A stretch of 64,000 nt of DNA from Hemerocallis citrina (lineage: Eukaryota; Streptophyta; Magnoliopsida; Asparagales; Asphodelaceae): positions 203,604,827 to 203,668,826 of the forward strand of contig CM030364.1 of assembly GCA_017893485.1 (NCBI GenBank). The letters run 5' to 3'. Position 1 is the first letter of the stretch. Each line of letters opens with the position of its first letter. The position numbers were made by a program, and so were the translations under genes. The notes beneath the pieces were generated by a model that did no database searches, was not told the DNA's origin, and saw only the letters and a program-made list of their open reading frames with translations. Shown piece after piece: positions 21,688 to 34,800 of this stretch.

Positions 21688-21950
21688 TCTATACTATTAT
21701 TAAGCAAAGCTTCATTTTGGTGGCTTTTTACTATTATGCCCATATATACATAAAAAGCTAAAAAAAATATATAAGGTTAATTTTGTAATTTTCACTTCCC
21801 ATTTAAAGTCTTTATAAAATTTTGTTCCCTAAAAAATCGAAACCGTCTCTTCCTCTCCCTCCATCAAATCGGTGCATTGCATGTACATATCCCCAGTGCA
21901 AATTACATGTGCTAATCCATAAAACGTGCATTGCACGTGCGGATTACTAG
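21688..21950 (+). mobile_element. Short non-autonomous Helitron
   Basis: The 5' end is TCTATACTATTATTAAG, typical of plant Helitrons. The 3' end is CTAG (21947-21950), preceded 13 bases upstream by the hairpin CGTGC-ATT-GCACG (21925-21937). It is flanked by A (21687) and T (21951), the canonical AT insertion site, with no target duplication. It has no coding capacity. Helitrons move by rolling-circle replication using proteins supplied elsewhere. Confidence 0.75.
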
Positions 21951-24749
21951 TGACACATTAGGGTGAGTGTCCTGAGTTGAATTGAGTGGGATTGTCAGTT
22001 TTGGGCCCACACCAGGCCCAACAAGATACGTCGGCCCCCACCTCTCTGGTGTCTGTCGTCACCGTTCCTCAAGCTCGGGTTTTCCGTCGTATTAGTCCAG
22101 CATTCCGGGGTGCAACTTACAAGACTAGATTTGTAGGCCCCACAAAATCTATGTGGATCCGTGTTCGGTCCCGCACAGCTCATCGAACTTAGATAACGTA
22201 AAGAAGCAATTGATCGAAATTCCTAGCATAGTTAGTGAGAGTTACTCTAATTGAAAATTGAAGAGGTAAGGTCAAAAGAGTAATTAAGTAATTCGATATT
22301 AGTATATTTGTCTTTTGCAATGGTGGAATACATTTATTGCACTCAATAAAACATTGTATGAATGTTTGTAGTGGACACAACCATTAGGGGGCATTTTGTA
22401 TTTAATCCACAAATGCCGGAGAAAGTGTAAAACTAGTAAGAGTGTAAAACTATTATATGATCTTTTGGGATTTATGTGAGAGAGAGAGAGATGGTTTTTT
22501 TAAAATTTTTTATAAGATGATCGATTTGAGTCATCTGAATCTCGATCACATCATCCATATCACTTTATATGTCATCAAGATGATATGTACTAAATTTCAA
22601 GCAATTCAGAGATCTGTAATCTATGCATCAAAACATTTACATAAATGCATATAAAGCTGAGTTTTGATTATTCTGCTTGCGCCACATGGCAAATATATAT
22701 TAAAACCATGTTAAAGGTATTGTGCCATGTAACGAATCTATTAATACATATGTTCTATTCTATGCACTCACTTGTCATTTTGTCTCAATTCACAGTAAAT
22801 GTTTAGTTTTTATCTTTATCCATTCATAAGGTAACGAAGAAAAAATCTCCCTCAACTATTTTTATTCATTTCTAATGTAGAATCCAGAACATGTTCACAT
22901 ATTTTTTGAAAATGATCAGGAAGATGAATTGATGATATGGATGCACACCAACATGTTTTCGAGTTATTTATAGTTGTTTGTTAATGTATTGTTTTCATGA
23001 TAACTAAGCTAGTAAAAATTGGCCACGTAGCTTGATGCACATGTCTAATATTATACACCCCCTAAATGTTTATATCAATCAATTAAATATATTAACACTG
23101 TATATCTTGTGGAGACGGTCAATCAAATATACAATTAGTACAATTAGATTTTCTTTTATTCAAAATACTTCTAAATCATCATTGAAAGTTTCAATACCAA
23201 AAGGATCACAAAAAGTTATTACATAACCCTTGCATATGTCTAGAGCAATCGAATGGTTGAATCATGCTCTAGCTAGCAACCAATGTTTCACACTTTGATC
23301 ATCACCCTCCAAACAAAGCTTCCAAGATCCCTGCTTCGACTGCACAATTCAAGTATCTTGAATAGCTGAAGAACAAAGACAACTGTTACTCCAGTCTCTA
23401 ACTAAAATTAGCAGCTATAATTTCATGATCATAAGAGCCATCATCACTGACTTTCAGCCATCCTTCTTAAGGACATTGCTAACATACGAGCTTTCATATT
23501 ATAACTCTTAACCTTAGTTAGATGAAAAGGGAAAAAATAATGTCAGTTTTTTCTCTTTTAATTGAGTAAGTTCTCTCATAAGAAATTAACAATCATTTAC
23601 CACTAAATTTTCTACGCTCTGCTAAACTAATTGTAGCATACACAACAGTTATCAAACAATTGACAGTAAAAGGAAAAAAAAAAAAAAACTCATGGATGAA
23701 AGGCCATCTAAGTTTAATTTGACAGCAAATAAAATTAGTTTGATTTACTTGAACATAGACACCTCCAGACTCGAGCTCTAAGTTTGATTTACTTGAACAT
23801 CGCCGAGCACCCCCTCGTCTTTCGTTCGCCGAGCTCGCACTATTCGTCGAACTGATCTCCAACTCTCCTCCGAACCCATCACCTCCAGACTCGAGCTCAT
23901 CACCTTCGAGCGCCTCGACCTAGGCTGGTGACGCTCCCCTCGTTCGCCACCACATGGTCGGGAGTGAAGGCGTCGACGAAGTCGGGGGCCACCACATGGT
24001 CGGAGAGGAGTAAAGAAGACGAGACGAGACGAGGGAGAAGGAGGAAAAGCAAACACAGAAGAACAGCGTGTGGGAGTAAAGAAAGGAAAAAGAAAAAAAA
24101 AATTATGCCACGTGGCGAGCCACATTGGTCGGCTCCAAAACAAGGCGTTGGGCGGAGTCACCTCTCGGTCGGCTAGCCGAGCAAGTCCCAATCCGAGCTG
24201 AAAAACGGAGAAAAATGATACCGAGCAACTCCAACCGTTGGATCTTCACGAAAATCGCGCAAAAATTGATGAACGGCTCAGATCGCGCCACGTCTGCACA
24301 AAACGACAAAATAACGATTTTTTGGGAACTGCGCCTCCTCGAGATTCGTGCCGGGATCCGACGGCGCAGATAGCGCCACGTGTCAGGTAATTTTTAATTA
24401 ATTTATTTATTTAATTGTTTTTTTATTTAAAAAATCCGAAAAAATATTTAAAAAATCAAAAAAAATTAATTAAAAATTCTAAAAATAATTATTAATTCAG
24501 AAAAATTATTTTAAAATTCTGGAAAAATAATTATTAAATTAGAATAATTAATTAATATTTTCGATAATTAATTATTTAATTCGGAAAATGAATAAAAAAT
24601 TCAAAAAAATGAGAAAAAATCCAGAAAAATCTGGAAAAATCACCAAAAATCCAGAAAATTCTGAGAATATTTTTGGGCATTTTACAAGCCCAGAATAACA
24701 CCATTACACCCCAAGCAAGATCCAAAACTCCCTTAAGAACACCGATAAA
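21951..24749. other. Unassigned DNA, no gene recognised
   Basis: 21951-22200 is moderately GC-rich; 22200-23700 is AT-rich with only short frames and a GA run near 22480. At 23737-23900 two short blocks are locally duplicated (GTTTGATTTACTTGAACAT at 23737 and 23783, CACCTCCAGACTCGAGCTC near 23759 and 23880). 23800-24370 is GC-rich with CACGTGG-type boxes. 24380-24660 is extremely AT-rich. This could be old transposon or host intergenic sequence. Confidence 0.5.
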
Positions 24750-25445
24750 ATCCCGTACGCCATTAGAACAGTAAAACTACTCCTCAAAGATTGAAAAACT
24801 CAGTCTCTAGGAGTGGGGGGCTCGTGATATGGCTAAAAATAGGATTAAATCGGGACCGTTCACATCGGAGACGAATCTTAAAGCTCAGGGGTAAAATGGT
24901 AATTTCACCTACTAACGGGTCCGAAGCGGGTACTGGGTCTCCTTCTCACAGATCCAACAACCCGCGAACGGATCCACCTCAACTGGGTACGGGTCCTGAT
25001 CCGATACAAACCCAGACCAGCAAGAGGAGATCAGGGTCACTGATTTGACTAAATCAACGGGCCTGATTTGCAGTTATCCTCTCACCGGGAATTAAGGGAT
25101 TACATTCCTAATCTGATTACGAGGATTTTACGCCTTATCAGATCACAGGAATCACATTCCTAATCTGATCCCAACGGCGACTATAAATACCCCCCACCTA
25201 CCACTGTTACAGGTTAAGGACTTTTTTGCCAACTTAAGCTCTTTTTTAATCATCACTGGTTACTGACAAGAGCGTCGGAGGGTGCGTCACCGGGATCAAC
25301 CCCGGTGTTTCGCACTTTCCTTGCAGGTGTACGGCGGGAGCTCAACAACCCAACTCCGACGAACAGGCTTGGATCCGCTATTCAGGTTTTTCCACGAACC
25401 CACAGATTCTATCTGTTTACCCCCACACCAGAATCAGCGGTAACA
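24750..25445 (+). mobile_element. S: 3' end of another M-family Tat element
   Basis: About 60 bp of internal sequence matching M, a PPT (GGAGTGGGGGGCTCG, 24810-24824) and a 621-bp LTR (24825-25445) that starts TGATATGGCTAAAAAT and ends GCGGTAACA. The LTR has a TATAAATA box (25182-25189). It is clearly more diverged from M than M's two LTRs are from each other. No second LTR or gag-pol is seen in the window, so it is a truncated copy. Confidence 0.85.
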
Positions 25446-27149
25446 GAACCTTTGAAGGTGGTCAGTCTCATGAGCTTGAAAGTGTTTGTCCGCAAGGATC
25501 TCAAATTAACGATCATCAGTACTCTAATCATGATACCAAAATCATCATATCTTTTGTGTGGATTCCTCTTCATCTCCTCAACAAGAAGACCTTTCTATTT
25601 ATCATACATTTCTGAAGCCTTGTGCGCAGATCTCCATGCTAGTCATCATTTGTTGGAGAAGTCCTAGGACTTTTAATACTTTTTCCTTCACATGAGAAAA
25701 AATCAAAGACCTGTGTGGCGAGATATATTAGTTTAGTCGCTTAGAAGATCAAATTTCTAATCCATTGGCTTAGAAATATGTATCCTTCAAAATGCAAAGC
25801 CTAATGGAATTGAGTTTTGAGGTTGTATTAGGAATTGACTCAACCAAAACAAAGAAAAAGGACATGAACATTTCTTAAGCTTCATTTTTAACATTTCTCA
25901 AGCTACACAATGCAAGAAGATAAGGCAGAGGAAAAGCTTCATCTTTGACTCTGTCCATAGCCAAAAGTTGGTTAACAATGAACTACCGATTTGGTGGTAA
26001 CATACAACCTAACTAGCATTCAAAAAATAAACATCTAAGAAAACTCTATAATAAGAACAAAAAAGAAGAAGATTTATATATATACTAGGTTTGCTCATTG
26101 ACACGTGCCTACGGCACGTCTTCGGAATATTGCAACTGGTTTGATTATATAAAATAGTTTGGAGGTCCAGCAAATTAATTGAAGTAGCAAACATATAATA
26201 TGAGGAAGCAGTATATTTACCTATAAGCTCAACCATCGCCTTCTCGATCATTAGCTTGAACTTACTTGGAATGCATATAGTTTGTTAGAAACACTGCATA
26301 AAGTTTTTTTTAACTTCAGCATCACTTTTAGATGCTTGTAATAGTTATGCAAGGACATTATCATATAGATTTTATAGAGCTTACTCTAATCTCATAACCA
26401 CTATGAGCATATCTAAATACAATGGTAATGCAAGTGTAGGTATGAAGGTATCTACAATACCAATAATCTAAACATTTGTTTGTCTGAGATTCAGTTTGCA
26501 ATTGAAATACCTCTTATTATTATTTCAACCAAAATGAAATACATGAAGTTCTCAAAACTCTAAACCAAGTTAATCATTTCTTTTATCTCCACTCTGTCTC
26601 CCCATTGCACATTTATAAAAAAAATAAATCAAAATTGATAAATAATAAATTTACTTTAGCTGTCTTTCTTGAGTGGAGAGTTTGCACCCTTCACTGGTAA
26701 ACTCCAGTCATCCCCATCCTATATATCCAAACATATACTAAAAGTTCTTATATGTTATGTTATCCATGGTTTCTAATAATCAGTGAAGGGAACATTTCAC
26801 GATAGTATTTTTTCTTGTAGTAAAGAAATTAATGTTGCATATTTGCCAAGTTATTTTAGGTAGCTGATCAGCTTACCTGTCCTGCTATGGTTTGGAAGCC
26901 CAAATTGAGGCCACCAAATAATCCATCTCTCACTTTTGCGTATACCTCAAATCAAAACCGATAAAAAACTCATCAAATAAATCTCCAAATTAAAATTTTT
27001 CAAACCCAAAAATAAAACAGTTATACCTCTCTGAACTTAGATCCCATGCACACACAAAATCCGAGTCAGCAAAAAACTGAGTAATCCCCTGCACACACAA
27101 AATTAAAAATTAGAATGAGAATTCGGTTATTGAGATAAAATTAGAGTCG
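25446..27149. other. Unassigned DNA with a Helitron-like 3' end
   Basis: AT-rich with only short frames on either strand. Nothing recognisable apart from the minus-strand Helitron terminus at 26085. A gene fragment captured by that Helitron cannot be excluded. Confidence 0.4.
26085..26160 (-). mobile_element. Helitron 3' terminus
   Basis: On the minus strand the sequence ends CTAG followed by T, with the hairpin ACGTGCC-GTA-GGCACGT (26103-26119) about 14 bases upstream. A related end is at 31477. The 5' end of the element was not found. Confidence 0.5.
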
Positions 27150-27533
27150 TCGCATCGTAGGGATGGCAAATGGGCCGGGTCAACCGCCGACCCGCCCGCG
27201 ATCCTCTCGTATAACCCGGCCCGTAAAACGGCGGTTCGGATTCGGGTTGAACCCGTGAACAGTAACGGGTCGACCCGGGTCTCGAAAATAACGAACGAAC
27301 CCGCCGAACCCGATCCCGTTAACCCGCTAAAATTTCCCCAACCCGCCCGCCAACCCGCGGGTCGACCCGCGGGTTGCAAACCGTTTGACCTGCCCTGGGT
27401 CGATCGTTGACCCGCGGGTCAAACGGGTCGCAAGAGGCTGTCGTTAGGCACTCGGGCGGCACTGTAGAACAGAGAGCCAAAACGGCTCATATAGCTGTTT
27501 TTTTGGATTTTTTGGTTTTTTTTGTTTTCACCC

Positions 27534-27541
27534 TATAAATA
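27534..27541 (+). promoter_or_regulatory. TATA box of the hAT transposase gene
   Basis: TATAAATA followed by CCCCCCC, about 500 bp before the start codon; the leader in between may contain an intron. Confidence 0.5.
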
Positions 27542-28044
27542 CCCCCCCGAAACCCCATCAAAAAATTCACACCTTACTCTCTTACTCTCTCTACTATTAT
27601 TACTCATTTCTAAGCAATTTATGAACAATTGAAGTATTGAACAAACAAGTCTTCAAGGCATATACACGATCAAATTCTGATCGTATCGAAATCAAAATTC
27701 AACAACGTCTTCAATTCTTCAACTCTCGTCCAACTCCAAGTGATCAAGTCTTCAACTCTCCTCCAAGCTCTCCTCAACTCTTCCATTCCGAATTTGAGGA
27801 TTTCTACTTCTACTTCAATTCTTATTTTCACGGATTTTTTTATATACGCGTATCCACGGTGAACGGTATCAAAATTTCATACCTCTCTTCTTCTTATTTA
27901 ATTTTGTTATAGTTATAATTTTTCGTATCTTAACCGTTTGTTGTTTTTTTGATCTTCTCTATCTCAACCCTCTTGTTTTCTAGATTTTTTTTGTAACTTA
28001 TCGCTCTTACATTGTGTAGTTTTTTTTACATACATTACTATATT

Positions 28045-30156
28045 ATGTCTAGATCACGCGGTAGCGGTCGTAGCCAAAGTGGGAAAGATTCCACCGGCAC
28101 TTTCCGTAGGCCACCAATTGTCCCAATTAGTAAGCCTGCCGAAGAGTACCATGATCCTCCTACCCAACAATGGGGTACACACGATCAGTTTGTAGGAGAC
28201 ATACAATTAGAAAAAGAACAACAACAAAAATCAACCGAAACAACACAACCCCGTAGTGGTAGGAAAAGTAGAGGGGAAAGTAGTGATTGGCATAAATTTT
28301 ATGATTTTATCCTGGACGAAGAAACTCTGGGTATAGGTTTGAAAATTTGTAAAACACGTTCTAAGGCATACAAATTTAAGAGGGGTGATGGCACCGCTAT
28401 AATTAGTAGACACATCCAAAATAACCATAAAGACCTTCTTGTTGACCTATCCGGCCAACAAAAAATCCACCCTAGGACCGGTCTAGTTGATAGCCACCCT
28501 TATGATCCCGATCTTGTTCGTCGGGAAATTGCCCGATTAGTAATAAAGGAAGAGTTACAATTTTCCTATATCGAGAGTAGGGACTTGGAAAATTTTAATC
28601 AAACGGCCTTAAACCCTCATTTTAGAAGAATCCCGAGAAATACTTGCAAATCAAATTGTTTCAAAGTGTACAATGAAATGAAGGATGCTTTGACTGCCAT
28701 TTTTTAGAGTTTAACTTGTAGAGTTAGTTTAACTTCAGATTTTTGGATGGGTGTCAACAATATTCCAATGATGAGAATAACCTGTCATTGGATCGACAAT
28801 GATTGGATTCTTCAAAAAAGAATCATATCACTTGCCGTGTTGCCTTATCCCCAAAGTGGCGCTGAAATAGCAAACCGAATTTTAGAAATTTTTGATATTT
28901 TTCATATTCACGATAAAATTATGTGTATTAGTTTTGATAATGCATCTAACAACAATGCATCAGTTACTACTTTAAAATCTGCATTAAACCTCCTTCTGAC
29001 AATATTTTTCATATTAGATGTGCATGTCATATTTTAAATTTATGTGTTCAAGATGCATTAAAAATAGCCGATCCATATATACTTAAAATTAGAAATTGTG
29101 TACATTTTATTGCATTAAGTCCTAGCGTATTTCTAGAATGGAAAAATTGGTGTAGGATTTCAAATGTACCTTTTAGAAGATTTCTAAAGGATGTTAAACA
29201 CCGATGGAACTCTACTTTTGATTTACTACATGTTGTTACCGAATATAAAGCAGTTGTAAATGATTTTTGTATCGCAAAAAATATGCCAAATTTTGAAATG
29301 ACTCCCACCGATTGGTTTTATGCCGAATCTTTGTTGAAATTTTTAGAACCTGTTAAAATCGCAACTTTAAAATTTTCAAAATCATATGAATCTACTTCTA
29401 GTAGCTTTTTTATTTCAATAGTTACTATGATGCAAACATTTAACAAAATGTTAAATGATGCTTTTGTTGGTGATATTGTAAAACCTGCATACAAAAATTT
29501 TTTGAAGTATTTTAATCCTCCTTTTATGTTGTTTTGTGTTGCTACCGTTATGGATTCTCGTATCAAATTAGAAGGTATGAAGAGTTTGATTGAAATATTT
29601 TTTACATTACTTGTGGAAAATGTAGAAATAGAAATTGATTGCGCTTATTTTTTAGTTAAATTTGAATCTACATTAAATAACTTGTATGATTATTACGATA
29701 GATCTTTTGCTTCTAGTAGTACAACTTCTGTAGTTAGTTCTTCTTTTGCTACTTCCAAAGGTAAGGGTAAGAGTAAATTTGATGATAGAATATTTAATTT
29801 ACTTGCACAAATTCAATCAAAAAAATCTAGGACTAACCAACCAAATGAATTACATTGGTATAATCAAGAAGATTCTGAGTCTTTTAATTCACTAGATATT
29901 TTACAATGGTGGAAAGACCATGAACACACTTATAGTATTCTTAAATATATGGCTAAAGATCTACTAACTCCTCCTGTCTCTACAGTTGCTTCTAAAAGTG
30001 CATTTTCTTCAAGTGGCAGGATTCTAACTGATTACAAGAATCGCTTGAAGCCCAACTCGTTAGAGATGCTCGTTTGTACAGAAGAATGGCTGAAGGCTGA
30101 AGATAGGATACAAGGGAAAGCATTATCTACGTCCACAAGTGGGAGCAACGCGCCGG

Positions 30157-30192
<36 letters not shown>

Positions 30193-30194
30193 AG
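28045..30194 (+). pseudogene. hAT transposase, one stop and one frameshift
   Basis: Starts MSRSRGSGRSQSGKDSTG. A degenerate BED-type zinc finger follows (WHKFYDFI...KICKTRSKAYK...SRHIQNNH, about 28290-28430). The frame has a TAG at 28705-28707, continues with SDFWMGVNNI...FDNASNNNASV, then needs a 1-nt shift near 28986 to continue as FHIRCACHILNLCVQDAL, the conserved hAT catalytic-core region. The C-terminal dimerisation domain is intact (LDILQWWKDHEHTYSILKYM...PPVSTVASKSAFSSSGRIL, about 29900-30110), followed by a polyglutamine tail. It would cut and paste the element. With only two lesions it is the least decayed protein gene in the window. Confidence 0.93.
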
Positions 30195-30509
30195 CAACCA
30201 AAATGAAGAATTCAAGACCAACAACAACAAGTCAACAACAACAAATTGAAGGCCATCAACTTGAAGACAATTGTAAATTGATAAAAAAATTTGTATTAAA
30301 TCTGTGCTTGTTATTTCAAATTAGAAAAATTGAAGTAAATTGAAATTGCATATAAGAAATATGTTAGTGTATAAAACAAATTTGTAAATTCTTTATTTCA
30401 TATTAGAAATTGTGAAACTTGTATAACTTGAAATCATATGAATAATATTTTAATATTTTTTGGAAATTTCACTCTTTCAATCTTATTATTATTATTACGA
30501 TTTTTAATG

Positions 30510-30545
<36 letters not shown>

Positions 30546-31476
30546 TTAAGTTTTTCAAAATTTTTTTATCTAAACGGGTCAACCCGCGACCCGACCCGAC
30601 CCGGGTTGGACCCGAAAGGGTTCACGGGTTGGGCGGGTCGCCATTTCCACTTTTCGACATTGTTCGGCCCGACCTGGTTAAGCCACCAACCCGACCCGAA
30701 CCCGCCCAAGTCAACATCCTACCCGTGCGGGTCCGGCCCGGCCCGGCCCGTTCGACCCGAATGCCATCCCTATCGCATCGCATATAGAGGCTCTCCATTC
30801 GGTAGAGGGGAGTCGCCGATACGGAGTTGCTTGATATTTGCGCTTGATTTGGTGGAGAGGAATCACCGAAACGGAATCAGCAGCAGATCAGATATCAGTG
30901 ACAACCTCTTGATTGGGGTTCGATATTGGATTTGCTTTGAGATTTTCAAATTTTCAAATTTTCAAATTTTCAAAATTTAAAAATTTTCAAAATTTTATTT
31001 TTTTAAAAAAATTTTTAAATTTTTTTTAATTTTTAATAATTTTAAAAAAATTTAAATCTTTAAAATTTAAAAATGTTTTAAATTTTAAAATTTTGAAAAT
31101 TTTAAATTTTTTTAATTTTTTTAATTTTTTTTAATTTTTTTAATTTTAAAATTAATTTTTGTAAACTTTTGTAATTTGTTAAAATAATTTTTTAATAGGT
31201 TTTTGATTTTTTGAATTATTTTTAATTTTTTAAATTTTTTTAGTTTTTTAAATTTTTTATTTCCTTAATTTTTTTGAAGAGGAGAGAGGGAGAGAGAGAA
31301 ATAATTAAATAAATAAATGAGTTGTTTTGGGCGGGGAGGAGTTTGAATTTGAGTTTTGAAGGGAAACTTTGGGGGGGGGGAGGAATGTGTTTTGTGAGGT
31401 TAGATCTGGGCCTTTAATTTTTGGGAGATTGAAGTAGAGCCTCTTGATAGCTTTCTTTGTGTTCTATTATATATAC

Positions 31477-31591
31477 AAGATTTGCCCGTGGGCACGTGCC
31501 TACGACACGTCTTTAGAACGATACAGCATATGAAAAGCCTTGTAAACAGTAAATCAATAATTATATATCTCAAGTTTGAATAGTATGACAA
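31477..31591 (-). mobile_element. Degenerate Helitron-like 3' end
   Basis: Related to 26085-26160: both contain GGCACGTGCCTACG or close variants and AAGACGTG. The terminus reads CTTG rather than CTAG, so it is decayed. Confidence 0.35.
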
Positions 31592-31626
31592 TAATTAGTT
31601 GTAAATAAAAGTCCATGTTTCCATAA

Positions 31627-31729
<103 letters not shown>

Positions 31730-31895
31730 TAAATAAATAAAGGAGTTGTTTTGGGGGGATTTGAATTTGAGTTTGGGGAAAATTTTTGGGGGGAGGGGGG
31801 AATGTGTTTTGTGAGATTAGATCCGGGCCTTTAATTTTGGGGGGATTGAAGGAGAGCCACTTGATAGCTTTCTTTGTATTTTATTACAACAGAGT

Positions 31896-34800
31896 TCGAA
31901 GTGCCACAGGATCTTTACACTTCACTTCGTATAATTTTACAAGAAAATTAAAACTTTTATTACAATAGAGTCTTTTACATCAACACGCAGCGGAAATAAA
32001 TGAAATACACAATGTAAAAATTACAATTACAATAACTTTAACATTTAGATAAACATCAGCATCAAATCAATTTTATATCTTCTTGAAAATCCAAATCGTG
32101 CATATAAAACTGTGGGCACATCAGTTGCTTACAACCGACGAAATATTATACACGGCCATCCTCTCTATGCCGAAATAGTATAATGATCTTCATACTTTAA
32201 CAAACCACAAACTTGAATGAAAAATAAAGTGTCAGAGTGACTACTCTAAACATGTAAATGTATGCAATGCCTTAATGCCTAATGCAGATATTTACACTAA
32301 GATGACACTAATGCATACTTGTTCAGATTCTATGCATCCCATACTACATAGGTCCGAGGGCAAGCACCTACATACTCCACAATAAACGGTTCGATCCCTC
32401 GCCACGACAACTACCCAGTAATAAAACAAAGTTTAGACGTTCCACGAGTACGGATCCTAGTCCCGAAGATCCACCGCCCGACTGTTATACAGACTCCTCG
32501 TCGTGCGAACCTCTCGCAAGTGCCCCTCTAGTTCCGGTATACGTATATACATTGGAGTACGACAAACTATCCGTCCAACTTCGCATAGTCCCGGATTTAA
32601 AATAAAAGCTCGTCTCCAACGAGGTAACCACAGTCCCGGAATCCACTGTCCGACTGGGTCTATAGTCCCAGAGATCCACCGCCCAACTATATAGAGTGTC
32701 CCACTTACGTTTGCCTAGGTTTTACTACATCTTCACTTAGTGCCTAGTTCTTAAGTTCAAGACATGAATCAATTACAACCCTTAGAGTTAGCTTACCCCT
32801 TACCGGACTTAATCACAAAAATCGAGATAGCTCAGATAGCCATATCTCAAAATATATCGATCATTTAATTCAACTTGCCTGTACCCGGGATCTCACTACA
32901 CCTCTAGATCACAACTTTTCATGTACTTGAATCCATGGGTACTCATACCCTTCATTAATCATGTACTAAACCTCATTGTATTCACATCTCAAACTTATTC
33001 ATAACTTAATCAATCTCTTATGTTTGCATTATTCATGATTCATTCATTCGCGCGTTCACAATCTTTTAAAAAATATATTTCTTTTCATGAACATAGATTC
33101 ATCCAGTTCAAATCTCATTAATTTAATCACATACAATATTTCAAACCACATCATGTATTTCTTAATCAAAATAAGTGTATAATCTCATCAAGAGGAGTCA
33201 AATACCATCGCAATATTTTACTCTTCTTCTAAAAATAAATATCATATTCTTAAATAAATAATTTCGAAGTCATCAACTCAATTTTCTAAATCAATTTTAC
33301 TTTTAATTTCTCACAAAACACATGAAATATCATGAAACTATTTTTTATAAACTCTAAATCATTTTAGAGGAATATTATAATTTTCCCCAAATTTTTATTT
33401 GCTTTTAAACTCAAAATATTTAAAACGCCAAAAAAATCAAAATGCAGCTATCGGGTTTCAAACCCAAGCCCAACAGCGGCGCTACAGTGCCCTATGGCGA
33501 CTCCACTACCCAAGAAGTCCATGCGACTTCACTATCACAGAGTCAGACCGAAACCCCCAAGTACATACTCTCGGGTTCTAGGTTATTTTAAACAAAATCA
33601 AACAATGTGGGATTAACAAGTTTTGAACCCATGACCTCCGACCAAGCACAGCGACTGCCCTATGGCGCACTCGCTAGCCACTAAATCCACTTGCGACTAC
33701 TAGTTAGGAAAGCATTAAGGTAATTTTATTCATTCTGTTCTGAGAGTAGTTATTTTTCACAAAACTCGTTTATTCGATCGATCCAATCTTTTGGTATACT
33801 GAAATAAATGTTTCTCTGATTGAGATTAATTTAAAATAGTAACCCACGATTTTGAAATCCATTTTATAAACATATCTCTATTCTTTTCCATTAGTTTTTC
33901 TCTCAATTTCACACATTAATTAGCTTTTTCTAAAATCAGAAATTAAGAATTGCATTCGTTACAACTAGTTCATGCACTCATTGATACTAATTAAAATTCA
34001 GTAACAAGACCAACCATGTCTCTTAATATTGTAACGCCCGAAATTCCAAATAAGACCGAATTCGAGATTTCACAGGATCTTTACTTCACTTCGTACAATT
34101 TTATAAGGAAATTAAAAATTTTCAACAATATTAGAGTTCTTTACATTTGATTTACACAGCGGAAGAATAAAAGAAATACAACATTGTAAACAAAATACAA
34201 CTTATACAACTTTATCAATGTAAGTCATCAACTGCATCATAACATCTTTATTTCTTCATAAACAGTCCATTACCTGCATTTTAAGCTATGGGCACGTCAG
34301 TCACTTACAACTGACGAAAATATTATATTCGGCCATCCTCTCTATTCTGTACATATAACGATCTCAATACTTTAACAAACCACAAATTTGAATGAATAAT
34401 AAAGTGTCAAAAGTGATTAGTCTAAACATGTAAGTGTATGTGATGCCTTAATATCTAATGCACACATTTTTATACTAGAATGACAATAATGCATACTTGT
34501 TCGGATTCTATGCATCCCATACTACATAGGTCCAAGGGAAAGCACCTACGTACTCTATAATAAAGGGTTCGATCCCTCGTCATGAACACTACCCAGTAAT
34601 AAGACAAGGTTTAGATCATTCCACGAATATGGATCCCAGCTCCGGAGTCCACCGTTGACTGTTATAACAGATCCCTCATCGTGCGAATCATCCCGTAAGT
34701 GCCCCTCTAGCCCCGGTATACGTATATACATTGGAGCTTGACAAACTATCTGCCCGACTACTCCGGATCCTGGAGTCCACCGCTAATCAATCATCATAAT

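Larger units (their letters stand above)
27158..30772 (+). mobile_element. hAT transposon (Ac-like)
   Basis: Perfect 11-bp terminal inverted repeats TAGGGATGGCA (27158-27168) and TGCCATCCCTA (30762-30772), flanked by identical 8-bp duplications TCGCATCG (27150-27157, 30773-30780). The subterminal 200-250 bp are full of ACCCG/CGGGT motifs, the usual transposase-binding arrangement of hAT elements. One transposase gene lies inside. Perfect duplications suggest a fairly recent insertion. Confidence 0.97.

Noticed and set aside
23778..24373. Overlapping GC-rich frames on both strands
   Set aside because: They are short, compositionally biased (Arg/Ser-rich), show local duplications and have no recognisable domain.
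25305..25667. 120-residue frame next to the LTR of S
   Set aside because: Its first third is LTR sequence of S read in one frame, and the remainder resembles nothing I recognise.
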